This document shows, in pieces, positions 26,072 through 35,702 of a DNA stretch of 64,000 nt. Both the position numbers and the translations under genes were made by a program. The notes beneath the pieces are model-generated. The model did no database searches. It was not told the DNA's origin and worked only from the letters and a program-made list of their open reading frames with translations. Each line of letters starts with the position of its first letter. The stretch's first letter is position 1. The stretch is from NCBI GenBank assembly GCA_002162925.1, contig MABC01000089.1, positions 1 through 64,000 of the forward strand. Direction: 5' to 3'. This DNA is from Thalassotalea sp. 42_200_T64 (lineage in GTDB: Bacteria; Pseudomonadota; Gammaproteobacteria; Enterobacterales; Alteromonadaceae).

Positions 26072-27324
26072 TGATCATGAAAAAGCCATCGTTGTTATTT
26101 TTAGCGCATCGGATTCCGTTTCCGCCAAATAAAGGCGATAAGATCCGCTCGTTTAATATGTTGAAAAAGTTAGGAGAGCAATTTGATGTGCATTTAGGAT
26201 GTTTTATTGATGATCCATTTGATCAGCAATTTGTTGCTGAGCTTAAAAAGTACTGTAAATCGCTTTATTGTCTAAAACAAAATAAATTGTTGGCGAAAGT
26301 GAAAGGGCTAAGCGGTTTTATCAATGCTAAACCGATAACTTTACCCTATTATTTTAATCGCAAAATGCAGCTCTGGGTAGATACGATGATAGCAGAACAG
26401 CAGATCGGAAAAATCTTTATCTACTCCTCGTCAATGGCTCAATACTGCCAACAAAGTAAATTTAACTCACTAGAAAGAGTTATCGATTTTGTCGATGTTG
26501 ACTCAGATAAATGGCGGCAATACGCCGAGAAAAAAACAGGTGTTGCTCGCTGGTTTTATACTCGAGAACAGCAACTTTTGGAAAAATTTGAGGATGAAAT
26601 TTGTTTGCTCTTTAATCATAGTCTATTCGTCTCTGTCGATGAAGCCGAGTTGTTTAAAGAGCGGCAACCAAAAGCCATACAAAGCAAGATCCGTGGGCTA
26701 TTAAATGGTGTCGATATAAAATATTTTGATCCCTATGGCCAATTTAATGATGAGCCCTTAGTGCCGAAGGTGCCGTTCATATGTTTTACCGGCGCCATGG
26801 ATTATTGGGCAAATGTTGATGCCGTATTATGGTTTACCCAGTTTGTTTGGCCATTAATCTTAAAGCAACAACAACATGCTGTTTTTTGCATTGTCGGCGG
26901 CAACCCAAGCGCAAAGGTGCAGGCTTTAGGGCGACAAAAGGGTGTCCTTGTTACCGGCAGAGTCAAAGATGTCAGGCCGTTTATTGGTAAAGCCGATTGT
27001 ATTGTGGCGCCATTACAAATCGCCAGAGGCATCCAAAATAAAGTGCTCGAAGCCATGTCTTTAAATAAGGCGATAGTAGTGACTTCAATGGCAATGGCAG
27101 GGATTAATGCCAAGCGCAGTGCTGATATTGATATCGTTAATGACTGCCAGGTATTTGCCGATTGCTGCATTAAGCACTTAGAGCAAGCTCCGACACTGGC
27201 CGTTGATAATGTGAGCAATTGCGATAATCGTGCATGGGTTATGCGCCACTTCACCTGGCAGCAAACGTTAGCGCCTTTGAACCAGCTATTTCAACAGGAA
27301 GGGGCTTTTAATGAAAGTATCTGA
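26071..27324 (+). CDS. XrtA-associated glycosyltransferase, GT4 type (first)
   Basis: A 417-aa GT-B glycosyltransferase. The N-terminal HRIPFPPNKGDKIRSFNML is characteristic of the first sugar transferase of XrtA loci. The C-terminal half has FTGAMDYWANVDAVLWF, and the donor-binding region IVAPLQIARGIQNKVLEAMSL. It begins in an ATGATCATG overlapping the previous stop. It likely adds one sugar to the lipid-linked repeat unit on the cytoplasmic face; the sugar is not predictable. Confidence 0.9.
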   Translation: MIMKKPSLLFLAHRIPFPPNKGDKIRSFNMLKKLGEQFDVHLGCFIDDPFDQQFVAELKKYCKSLYCLKQNKLLAKVKGLSGFINAKPITLPYYFNRKMQLWVDTMIAEQQIGKIFIYSSSMAQYCQQSKFNSLERVIDFVDVDSDKWRQYAEKKTGVARWFYTREQQLLEKFEDEICLLFNHSLFVSVDEAELFKERQPKAIQSKIRGLLNGVDIKYFDPYGQFNDEPLVPKVPFICFTGAMDYWANVDAVLWFTQFVWPLILKQQQHAVFCIVGGNPSAKVQALGRQKGVLVTGRVKDVRPFIGKADCIVAPLQIARGIQNKVLEAMSLNKAIVVTSMAMAGINAKRSADIDIVNDCQVFADCCIKHLEQAPTLAVDNVSNCDNRAWVMRHFTWQQTLAPLNQLFQQEGAFNESI

Positions 27325-28753
27325 TATTCGATTTATCACGCTGCTTCTGTTGTTTTTATCTTGTTGGCTATATGTGTACAGTGATGCGTTGCTTGCTATG
27401 GAGGCGATTTGGCGCAAGTCCGAAACATTCGCTCATGGTTATTTTATTTTGCCGATATCGTTATGGTTAGTCTGGCGTGATAAAGAGTATTTACTCGCCA
27501 GTCATGTACGGATCAGCGGGTTGCCTTTAACGCTTATTTTTGCAGCTTTAATCGTCTGGTTATTTGCTTTCGCGGCCGATGTAAATGTGCTTGGGCAGTG
27601 GGCGGCAGTGCTCACCTTGATTGGTATCTTGTGGTTGCTGCTTGGTAATGAGCTTGCCGGGCGATACAAATTTCCACTCGCGTACTTATTGCTGGCGATA
27701 CCTATGGGGGAAAATTTAATTCCCATTCTGCAAGACGTTACGGCATGGTTTACCGTGAACTTGCTAAACTTCTTCGGTATCCCTGTCTATAGAGATGGCT
27801 TATACATTCAAATCCCAACGGGTATCTTTGAAGTGGCCGTGGCATGTTCAGGAATACGTTATTTAATTGCCTCGATTGCGGTTGGCACTTTATTTGCCCA
27901 TTTAACTTACACCAGTCTGAAGAAACAGCTACTTTTTATTTTATTTTCGGCGGTGTTACCTATCATTGCCAACGGTATCAGAGCATTCGGTATCGTACTT
28001 ATCGCCCATTACTCTCAGATGAAATACGCCACTGGTGCCGATCATTTAGTTTATGGCTGGGTCTTCTTTGGCTTTGTCATTTTATTCATGTTTTATGTGG
28101 GCAGTAAATTTGCCGACCCTGAAGTCACAACTCAACAAAAATCTGCCAATAAAGCCTCGCTAAACTCAGTTAAATTGAGCTCGCCATTATTGTTACTGGT
28201 AATGTTGTTCAGTACTCAACTGCTGATTAACAATATTACTTTTACCGTTATTCCCGACCAGCCTTATCCGGCGATAAGCGAAGATGAAAATTTTCAGTCC
28301 GTGGCAAGATCCAATTGGGGCATCACCTATAACAATGGCTTGCGACGGTCCCATTTAATCGATGCAAAAGGTTTAGAACATTTTCGCGCAGTATTTGCCA
28401 ATAAACAAACACAAGGTGAACTCATTGGCTGGGAAAATAAGGAATATAATCCTCAGCGCTGGACTGCGATTAGTATAAAAAACATTACCATAAAAGCGCA
28501 TTCGGCCAAGTATCTTTTGTTAAGAGATAGTCGAGGTACAGAGCGAGTGTTAATTTATTGGTATAAAGTCGCTAATTATTATTTAACCAATAAGGCGCTG
28601 GTAAAATTTCTGCAAGCCATATTTGTCTATAACAAACCTGATTTGAAGGTTGAAATTGTTGCCTTTTCAATGGTTAATGGTTCTGAATATGACATGGTAA
28701 AGCAACTCAGCGCATTTAATTGGCAGTCGCCGGGTAGTGTTGTTTATGAATAA
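27311..28753 (+). CDS. xrtA: Exosortase A fused to EpsI-type domain
   Basis: A 480-aa integral membrane cysteine protease-transpeptidase. About eight transmembrane segments fill residues 1-270. The catalytic triad is visible: Cys179 in VAVACSGIRYL, Arg224 in ANGIRAFGIVL and His245 in GADHLVYGW. A periplasmic EpsI-like domain (about 300-480) follows, with LIGWENKEYNPQRW and VLIYWYKVANYY. It recognises the PEP-CTERM tail of exported proteins, cuts it, and probably attaches the protein to a surface lipid or polymer. A clear substrate is encoded at 59564. It overlaps both neighbouring genes. Confidence 0.96.
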   Translation: MKVSDIRFITLLLLFLSCWLYVYSDALLAMEAIWRKSETFAHGYFILPISLWLVWRDKEYLLASHVRISGLPLTLIFAALIVWLFAFAADVNVLGQWAAVLTLIGILWLLLGNELAGRYKFPLAYLLLAIPMGENLIPILQDVTAWFTVNLLNFFGIPVYRDGLYIQIPTGIFEVAVACSGIRYLIASIAVGTLFAHLTYTSLKKQLLFILFSAVLPIIANGIRAFGIVLIAHYSQMKYATGADHLVYGWVFFGFVILFMFYVGSKFADPEVTTQQKSANKASLNSVKLSSPLLLLVMLFSTQLLINNITFTVIPDQPYPAISEDENFQSVARSNWGITYNNGLRRSHLIDAKGLEHFRAVFANKQTQGELIGWENKEYNPQRWTAISIKNITIKAHSAKYLLLRDSRGTERVLIYWYKVANYYLTNKALVKFLQAIFVYNKPDLKVEIVAFSMVNGSEYDMVKQLSAFNWQSPGSVVYE

Positions 28754-29903
28754 ACATTCAACCTCACCCCAGCCAATTCATATCGTGCATGTAGTTTATT
28801 CTTTCGCCACTGGCGGACTAGAGAATGGCGTGGTAAATTTGATAAATAACTTACCTGAAAAAGACTATAGACATAGCATTGTTTGTATAACGGGTCATGA
28901 TAAAGATTTTATTAAAAGAATTACCGGTAACAATGCTCGGTATTATGATCTTAATAAAAAACCGGGTAAAGGTCTGTCTTGGTTGTTTGCATTTTGGCGG
29001 ATTTTACGAACGCTGAAACCTGATATTGTTCATTCCCGAAATTTAAATGCTTTAGAGGCACAATTTATTGCTTTCTTAGCGGGAATTTCGTACCGAATAC
29101 ATGGCGAGCATGGCTGGGATGTTAATGATCTTGGCGGCACTAATGAAAAATATCAGAAAATACGACGAATACTCAAACCGTTAATCAGTCAATATGTTGC
29201 CTTGTCAAATGAAGCGGTCGCTTATTTAAAAGATAAAATTTCGGTAAACCCCCAGAAGATTAACCATATCTGCAATGGTGTAGATACCACACTCTTTGCT
29301 CCTAATAAAAACAGGAAGCATTTGCCTACCGGTTTTGCCGATGACACTTCCATTGTCTTTGGTACAGTAGGTCGTTTGGCCGAAGTAAAGAACCAAGCGT
29401 TTCTGCTAAGAGCCTTTCTCCGGTTATGGCAGCACAATCCACAGCTAAAGCTAAGACTTGTTATTGTCGGGGACGGCATATTAGCTGACCTATTGAAAGA
29501 AATGGTGGCTGGAGCCAATGCCGGCTCCGCAGTTTTCTTTGCCGGTAACAGAAGTGATGTTAATACCTTACTGCAACAGATGGATGTTTTTGTATTGCCC
29601 TCATTAGCTGAGGGGGTCTCAAACACAATTTTGGAAGCGATGGCAACTGGCTTACCAGTGATCGCCACTAAGGTTGGTGGTAATAGCGATTTGATCCTAA
29701 CCGAACTACAAAATTCTCACCTAGTCGAAGTAAACAATGATCAGCAATTAATCCTGGCTATGCAGCAATACCTTGATGCACCTGAATATATTTCTAAAAA
29801 CAGTAAATTAATTAGGGAGCATTGTGTGAAAAATTTCAGTTTAGTGTCTATGGTTAATAGGTACCAAGAAATTTACCAAAATAATAACAAAGGGTTACTT
29901 TAA
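28746..29903 (+). CDS. XrtA-associated glycosyltransferase, GT4 type (second)
   Basis: About 385 aa, GT-B fold: IVHVVYSFATGGLENGVVNL at the N-terminus (acceptor side, Gly-rich), HGEHGWDVNDLGG, ICNGVDTTLFAP, GTVGRLAEVKNQ, and the donor-binding EGVSNTILEAMATGLPVIAT. It matches the second sugar transferase of XrtA loci. ATG 28746 overlaps the exosortase stop by 8 bases; an in-frame GTG at 28737 is less likely. Its stop overlaps the ATG of the amidotransferase by one base. Confidence 0.92.
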   Translation: MNKHSTSPQPIHIVHVVYSFATGGLENGVVNLINNLPEKDYRHSIVCITGHDKDFIKRITGNNARYYDLNKKPGKGLSWLFAFWRILRTLKPDIVHSRNLNALEAQFIAFLAGISYRIHGEHGWDVNDLGGTNEKYQKIRRILKPLISQYVALSNEAVAYLKDKISVNPQKINHICNGVDTTLFAPNKNRKHLPTGFADDTSIVFGTVGRLAEVKNQAFLLRAFLRLWQHNPQLKLRLVIVGDGILADLLKEMVAGANAGSAVFFAGNRSDVNTLLQQMDVFVLPSLAEGVSNTILEAMATGLPVIATKVGGNSDLILTELQNSHLVEVNNDQQLILAMQQYLDAPEYISKNSKLIREHCVKNFSLVSMVNRYQEIYQNNNKGLL

Positions 29904-31804
29904 TGTGCGGCATCGCCGGGATTTTCCACCTATCCGCAAATCATCCAATAGAGCCAGAATTAATCGTCACGATGAATGATCGTCAATTTCATCGTGGTCC
30001 AGATGCTGGCGACTATTTTTTTGACCCCGGTCTCGCATTAGCTCACCGCAGGCTTTCTATTATTGACTTAGAGGGTAGCCCGCAGCCGATGACAAGTGCT
30101 TGCAAGCGCGTAGTCATTGTTTTTAATGGTGAAATATACAATTTTAAAGATCTCCATAAAGAGTTATCTGCAAAAGGCTACTGCTTCAATACTCAGGGCG
30201 ACACAGAAGCGATCGTTAATGCCTATTTAGAATGGGGAGAGGACTGCGTTCATCACCTTCGCGGCATGTTCGCCTTTGCCATTTGGGATAGGAATAAACA
30301 GCAGTTATTTATTGCCCGAGACAGGTTGGGTATTAAACCACTGTTCTACAGTCAGTTAGATGATGGTCACTTTATTTTTGGCTCAGAATTAAAAGTGTTA
30401 ACGGCTCATCCATTATTTGATAAATCCTTACGTGATACTACCATTGAAGATTATTTCACCTTTGGCTATATCCCCGAACCTTACACCGTATATCAGCAGG
30501 CATACAAGCTTTCACCCGGACATAGATTGTTAGTTAAAAAAAATGATAAACAGCTGCCACAGAGTCAAGAGTATTGGGATGTGCCAACCCAGTTTGAATC
30601 TACAGCCTGCGCAGCTGAGATTAATGAGCAACTGGTGGAACGGCTTAAAGAAGCGGTAGCAATGCGTATGGTCGCCGATGTTGAACTCGGTGCCTTTTTG
30701 TCTGGCGGTGTTGATTCCAGCGGGGTTGTGGCTTTGATGTCGCAATTACAATCCGACCCCGTCAATACCTGCTCTATTGGCTTTGATGCGAAAGCATTTA
30801 ATGAAACTGAATTTGCCCGTGCAGTGGCTGCTCGTTATCAAACCAATCATCGTGAAGAAACGGTGAGCCAGAACGATTTTGAGCTGATTGATGAGTTGGC
30901 CTTACTCTATGATGAGCCCTATGCAGACAGCTCCGCAATGCCAACCTATCGAGTTTGTGAGTTGGCCAGAAAACATGTCACTGTAGCACTGTCAGGCGAT
31001 GGCGCGGATGAACTATTTGCTGGCTACGGTCGTTATCGCTTACACAATAGTGAAGAGAAAATACGCAAGTTATTGCCTTTAGGGTTACGCAAAACGCTGT
31101 TTGCGCCATTAGGGGCAATATACCCGAAGATGGACTGGGCACCTAAATGCTTTCGTGCTAAAACCACCTTCCAATCGATGGCGCTCAATACCATTGAAGG
31201 CTATCACAATTCAATGTCGATATTGCGTAAAGACGAACGGCAAAAATTATTTTCAACTGACTTTAAACAACGGCTCAATGGCTATTCTTCACTCGAAGTG
31301 TTCAACCAATATAAAGATAAAGTCAGCTCTCTTGATCCAATAAAAACCGCTCAATACTTAGATATTAAGACCTATTTGGTCGGTGATATATTGACCAAAG
31401 TCGACAGGGCGAGCATGGCCCATTCACTGGAAGTAAGAGTACCATTTTTAGATCATAAATTTGTTGAGTGGGGTTTTACTGTGCCATCACACCTAAATTT
31501 AAAACTTGGTGTTGGCAAAAAGTCGTTAAAACAAGCGCTGGAACCGCACTTGCCTCATGACATTTTATATCGTAAAAAAATGGGCTTTTCAGCACCACTT
31601 GCCCAGTGGTTTAGGGGACAATTAAAAGCCAAGGTTGAAGATAGCTTACTGTCAGAACATATGCTTAATACCGGCTACTTTAATGAAAAACAACTGCGCA
31701 CCTTAATCGACCAACACAGTAAAGGCATACGAGATAATAGTGCCTCGTTATGGTCATTGATGATGTTTGAATCATTTTTGCGCCAGCATGTGGGAGGCCA
31801 ATAA
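29903..31804 (+). CDS. XrtA-associated asparagine synthase-like amidotransferase
   Basis: A 633-aa glutamine-hydrolysing amidotransferase. The N-terminal Cys2 (MCGIAGIFH) is the class II glutaminase nucleophile; the glutaminase domain runs to about residue 200 (HRRLSIIDLEGSPQPM). The synthetase domain has the PP-loop GAFLSGGVDSSGVVALM at about 262-278. In XrtA loci this protein probably aminates a sugar acid or another carboxylate of the exopolymer rather than making free asparagine. It is tightly packed, with 0-1 base between neighbours. Confidence 0.92.
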   Translation: MCGIAGIFHLSANHPIEPELIVTMNDRQFHRGPDAGDYFFDPGLALAHRRLSIIDLEGSPQPMTSACKRVVIVFNGEIYNFKDLHKELSAKGYCFNTQGDTEAIVNAYLEWGEDCVHHLRGMFAFAIWDRNKQQLFIARDRLGIKPLFYSQLDDGHFIFGSELKVLTAHPLFDKSLRDTTIEDYFTFGYIPEPYTVYQQAYKLSPGHRLLVKKNDKQLPQSQEYWDVPTQFESTACAAEINEQLVERLKEAVAMRMVADVELGAFLSGGVDSSGVVALMSQLQSDPVNTCSIGFDAKAFNETEFARAVAARYQTNHREETVSQNDFELIDELALLYDEPYADSSAMPTYRVCELARKHVTVALSGDGADELFAGYGRYRLHNSEEKIRKLLPLGLRKTLFAPLGAIYPKMDWAPKCFRAKTTFQSMALNTIEGYHNSMSILRKDERQKLFSTDFKQRLNGYSSLEVFNQYKDKVSSLDPIKTAQYLDIKTYLVGDILTKVDRASMAHSLEVRVPFLDHKFVEWGFTVPSHLNLKLGVGKKSLKQALEPHLPHDILYRKKMGFSAPLAQWFRGQLKAKVEDSLLSEHMLNTGYFNEKQLRTLIDQHSKGIRDNSASLWSLMMFESFLRQHVGGQ

Positions 31805-33025
31805 GTGAAGGTGCTACATGTGTTTGATCATTCAATACCAATTCATAGCGGCTATAGCTTTCGTTCTCGATCAATACTTAAACAGCAAAAGCTTTTAGGG
31901 ATAAAAACCTGCCATGTGACTAGCCCAAAGCATGGTAATGACGAAATGATTGATGAAATGGTTGATGGTTTAAAATTTTATCGTTCGGCCCCGATCTCTG
32001 GCTTGTTAAGTAAATTACCGGCATTGGCGCAATTATCGTATCTGGCACCAATGAAACAAAAGATCTTAGAGGTTATTGCTCAGGAGAAACCCGATATTAT
32101 CCATGCGCACTCCCCTGCTTTAAATGGTCTTGCAGCAATTCAAGCCGGCAAAGCATCGAGTTTGCCTGTTGTTTATGAAATAAGAGCTTTCTGGGAAGAT
32201 GCCGCAGTTGATCATGGAAGCTGTAAAGAAGGGGATATCCGTTATCACTTAACTCGGCAACTTGAGACTTATGTGATTAATAAAGCGAATGCAGTGACCA
32301 CCATTTGCCAAGGTTTGAAGCAAGACTTAATTGCCCGAGGATTAAGTGAGGATAAAGTCACCGTGATCCCTAACGCGGTAAATATTGAACAATTTCAGGT
32401 CATCACCAATAGAGATGCGGAACTCGAGCTGAAAGTGCAATTGTTGGGCTGTCAGGTGATAGGTTTTCTCGGCTCGTTTTACGCTTATGAAGGGCTGGAT
32501 TTATTAATCGCAGCAATGCCAGGCATTATCGCGAAAAATCCAAATGTCCGATTATTACTGGTCGGTGGTGGACCACAAGAAAACGCACTCAAAGCGCAAG
32601 TAAGCCAACTGCAATTGTTCGATAAAGTGATTTTTATTGGTCGAGTGCCTCATGCTCAAGTGAGTAAATATTATAGTTTGGTCGATTTATTGATTTACCC
32701 AAGAAAATCAATGCGGCTAACCGAGCTCGTTACCCCGTTAAAACCCATAGAAGCAATGGCGCAAGGGAAATTAGTACTGGCTTCTGATGTCGGTGGTCAT
32801 CGTGAATTGATCATCGATAACGAAAATGGTTTTTTGTTTAAAGCCGGTGATATTGAACAATTAAGCAAGCGCACCTTAGAAATTTTAGCAAGCGCAGAAG
32901 GATATCCTTATATACGCACTAACGGTCGAAGATATGTCGAGAATGTTCGTAATTGGCATAAAAGTGTTGGTAACTATTTTTCGGTTTACGGACCGTTATA
33001 TTCAGCTGCAGTGGCGCTAAAGTAA
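31805..33025 (+). CDS. XrtA-associated glycosyltransferase, GT4 type (third)
   Basis: A 406-aa GT-B enzyme with an N-terminus VLHVFDHSIPIHSGYSFRSR typical of the third XrtA glycosyltransferase, then IIHAHSPALNGLA, VTVIPNAVNIEQF, IGFLGSFYAYEGLDLLI and the donor-side PLKPIEAMAQGKLVLASDVGG. It starts with GTG immediately after the previous stop. It likely extends the lipid-linked repeat unit. Confidence 0.92.
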   Translation: MKVLHVFDHSIPIHSGYSFRSRSILKQQKLLGIKTCHVTSPKHGNDEMIDEMVDGLKFYRSAPISGLLSKLPALAQLSYLAPMKQKILEVIAQEKPDIIHAHSPALNGLAAIQAGKASSLPVVYEIRAFWEDAAVDHGSCKEGDIRYHLTRQLETYVINKANAVTTICQGLKQDLIARGLSEDKVTVIPNAVNIEQFQVITNRDAELELKVQLLGCQVIGFLGSFYAYEGLDLLIAAMPGIIAKNPNVRLLLVGGGPQENALKAQVSQLQLFDKVIFIGRVPHAQVSKYYSLVDLLIYPRKSMRLTELVTPLKPIEAMAQGKLVLASDVGGHRELIIDNENGFLFKAGDIEQLSKRTLEILASAEGYPYIRTNGRRYVENVRNWHKSVGNYFSVYGPLYSAAVALK

Positions 33026-34246
33026 ATGAAAGAGCTTACTGGAATCAAGATCATGGTACTTAGCTCTTTGTTTCCAAATAAAGTTGAACCTACGGCTGGA
33101 TTGTTTGTTAGAGAACGAATGTTTCGTGTCGCAAAGTATAGCCCACTATTTGTCGTCTCACCGAAACCTTGGTCACCAATAGATAGCTTGATCAGATTGG
33201 TTAAACCTAAGTATCGTAACTATCCGAGAGAAAGAGAAATAGACAATAATATATCAATTCACTTTCCAAGGTTTTTTTCTATTCCTCTTCTCGGGCGTCG
33301 ATTTGATGGGTTTTTTATGGCCAAAGCGGTAAAAAATTATTTGCAAAAGAATAAGTTAACGAAAACCTTCAATCATATTGATGCTCATTTCAGCTACCCG
33401 GATGGCTATGCTGGGGCTAAGTTAAAACACAGGTTGAACAAAACCTTGACCATTACCATGCGCGGAACAGAAGTTCCTCACAGCCTTCATCATAAAAAGA
33501 GGGCGGCGATGCTATTTGCATGGAAGAGTGCGGAAAAAGTAATTTGTGTGTCTAATTCATTGAGAAATTTAGCAATAAACATAGGAGCCAATGCGAATAA
33601 ATTTCTCGTTGTTGGCAATGGTGTCGATGATGAAAAATTTCATTATTCCATCAACAAGGACATTAGAAAAGAATTGAAGATAACGAAAGATGCGAAAGTA
33701 TTAATTACCGTCGGCGGCTTGGTTAAACGTAAAGGTGTTGACAAAGTTCTTAGCGCGATGCCGAAAGTAATGAGTAGATACAGCAATTTACATTATTTAG
33801 TTGTGGGTGGAGAAACTGCTGAGGGCAATAATAAAATTGAATTAGAGAACCTTGCGGGTGATTTAGGCGTGGCTGATAACGTACATTTTTTGGGAAAACT
33901 CGCGCCCGAAGAATTAAAATTTTATTTGAGTGCCGCAGACATATTCGTGTTGATGAGTTCGAATGAAGGATGGGCAAATGTGATTCTGGAGGCTATGGCA
34001 TGCGAAATTCCTGTTTTAGCATCCGATGTCGGAGGTAATTCAGAGGTGGTTTCGACGAGTGAGTTTGGCAACATTATCGGATTGAATGACGTAAATGTGC
34101 TACCAACAACCATGTGTGAAATGCTGGAAAAAGATTGGTCACGCGAAAAGTTGAGAACATATGCGCAGCAAAATTGTTGGCAAAACCGTGTCACCGATCT
34201 GCAAAGGATTTTTACTCAAATTCAACAAAGGGCCACTAATGATTAG
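33026..34246 (+). CDS. Glycosyltransferase, GT4 type (fourth)
   Basis: A 406-aa GT-B protein: IMVLSSLFPNKVEPTAGLFV, HFSYPDGYAGAKL, VGNGVDDEKFHYS, VGGLVKRKGVDKVLSAM and MSSNEGWANVILEAMACEIP with the donor-binding Glu pair. ATG follows the preceding TAA directly. It is not one of the fixed XrtA-family transferases I can name, so it may set a strain-specific sugar of the repeat unit. Its stop overlaps the next ATG. Confidence 0.9.
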   Translation: MKELTGIKIMVLSSLFPNKVEPTAGLFVRERMFRVAKYSPLFVVSPKPWSPIDSLIRLVKPKYRNYPREREIDNNISIHFPRFFSIPLLGRRFDGFFMAKAVKNYLQKNKLTKTFNHIDAHFSYPDGYAGAKLKHRLNKTLTITMRGTEVPHSLHHKKRAAMLFAWKSAEKVICVSNSLRNLAINIGANANKFLVVGNGVDDEKFHYSINKDIRKELKITKDAKVLITVGGLVKRKGVDKVLSAMPKVMSRYSNLHYLVVGGETAEGNNKIELENLAGDLGVADNVHFLGKLAPEELKFYLSAADIFVLMSSNEGWANVILEAMACEIPVLASDVGGNSEVVSTSEFGNIIGLNDVNVLPTTMCEMLEKDWSREKLRTYAQQNCWQNRVTDLQRIFTQIQQRATND

Positions 34247-35591
34247 TTTCTACACTAAATTTGTGGCTAACCTATTGTTTCCGCTACATGAGCAGATCAA
34301 AAAGCATAATACCGTCGCCATTCGTAAATCTTTGGAACAATCCCAATGGTTTTCAACAAACCAAATACTTGCAGCACAGAATGCCAGACTCAGCAACTTT
34401 CTACAAAAAACGGTCAACCATGTGCCTTACTTTAGAAAGGTTTTTGCCGACGCTAACTTGCAGCCAAGTCAGATAAAATCTGTAGCTGATTTAGCTCAGT
34501 TGCCCTTTTTAACCAAGACTATTGTCCGGGAAAATTTTGACGACTTAAAATCCAATAAGTCGGGCCCTGTCACTTTATTCACGACTGGAGGTTCAAGCGG
34601 CTCGCCTTTGCTGTTTTTACTGGGCAATGAAAGAGTAAGCCATGATGTAGCCGAAAAGTGGCGAGCAACAAGATGGTGGGGTGTAGATATTGGTGATAAA
34701 GAAATTGTTGCGTGGGGTTCACCTATCGAATTGAACTCACAGGATAAAATGAGATTATTCAGAGATAAATTATTTCGTTCAAGGCTGTTACCCGCATTCG
34801 ATTTAACAGAGGAAAAACTGCTAGGCTTTATTGATGAAATAAAATTGGTTAAACCTAAGATGTTGTTTGGTTATCCTTCGGTTTTTTCGTTAATCGCTAA
34901 AACGGCACAACAGCATCATATTGATTTGACCCAGTTAGAGATCAAAGTTGTTTTTGTCACCTCCGAGCGCTTATATCCCGAGCAGCGTGACACTATCGAA
35001 ACGGTATTTAATGCACCTGTAGCAAATGGTTATGGCGGACGTGATGCCGGCTTTATCGCTCATCAATGTCCACAAGGCAAAATGCACTTATCTGCTGAAG
35101 ACATCATAGTTGAAATCATCGACGAAGATGACAACCCTTTAAGTCATGGCGAATCGGGTGAAATTGTAATTACCCACCTGGCCACCTCAGATTTCCCCTT
35201 CATTCGCTACAAAACCGGCGATATTGGTACTATTGATACCGAAGTCTGCTCATGTGGTAGAGGATTGCCGATACTCAAAGACATAGAAGGAAGAACCACT
35301 GATTTTATTGTTGCCGAAGACGGTACCAAGATGCATGGTTTGGCTCTCATTTATATCTTACGAGGATTAGAAGGCATTTCCGAGTTTAAAATAATTCAAG
35401 AAAGTAAGTACTTTGTTCGAATATTATTGGTGCCAACAAATCATTTAACGGAGGTATTAAAAGCAGAAATCACGGCTAGCTTTAAAGCCAGGTTGGGAGC
35501 AAACGTGACGATAGAAATTGACAAAGTTGCTTATATTGCCGCCGAAAAATCGGGAAAATTTCGGTATGTCATCAGTAAAATACAGGGCTAG
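34239..35591 (+). CDS. AMP-binding enzyme, PaaK/CapK-like
   Basis: A 450-aa acyl-adenylate-forming enzyme related to phenylacetate-CoA ligase and CapK. It shows LFTTGGSSGSPLLFL (the P-loop-like AMP motif), NGYGGRDAGFIAHQC, ITHLATSDFPFIRYKTGDIG and CSCGRGLPILKDIEGR. Such proteins in capsule loci are thought to activate an acyl or amino-acid group used to decorate the polymer. ATG 34239 overlaps the previous stop (ATGATTAG); the frame opens earlier but inside the glycosyltransferase gene. Confidence 0.88.
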   Translation: MISFYTKFVANLLFPLHEQIKKHNTVAIRKSLEQSQWFSTNQILAAQNARLSNFLQKTVNHVPYFRKVFADANLQPSQIKSVADLAQLPFLTKTIVRENFDDLKSNKSGPVTLFTTGGSSGSPLLFLLGNERVSHDVAEKWRATRWWGVDIGDKEIVAWGSPIELNSQDKMRLFRDKLFRSRLLPAFDLTEEKLLGFIDEIKLVKPKMLFGYPSVFSLIAKTAQQHHIDLTQLEIKVVFVTSERLYPEQRDTIETVFNAPVANGYGGRDAGFIAHQCPQGKMHLSAEDIIVEIIDEDDNPLSHGESGEIVITHLATSDFPFIRYKTGDIGTIDTEVCSCGRGLPILKDIEGRTTDFIVAEDGTKMHGLALIYILRGLEGISEFKIIQESKYFVRILLVPTNHLTEVLKAEITASFKARLGANVTIEIDKVAYIAAEKSGKFRYVISKIQG

Positions 35592-35594
35592 GCT

Positions 35595-35702
35595 ATGATT
35601 GATACTTTATATTATTTTGTCGACGTTGCCGGTCTAGTATATTTGTTTTTTTGGGCGACATCAAAAGATAATGATGAAGACTCAAATAAAGAAGGTGATT
35701 GA
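35595..35702 (+). CDS. Small membrane protein, 35 aa
   Basis: A 35-codon frame beginning MIDTLYYFVDVAGLVYLFFW, a single hydrophobic segment, followed by a short highly charged tail rich in Asp, Glu and Lys. It fits exactly between the AMP-binding gene (3 bases) and the O-antigen-ligase-like gene (TGATG overlap), which supports translation. It is too short to place in a family. A role as a membrane partner of the ligase is a guess. Confidence 0.5.
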   Translation: MIDTLYYFVDVAGLVYLFFWATSKDNDEDSNKEGD

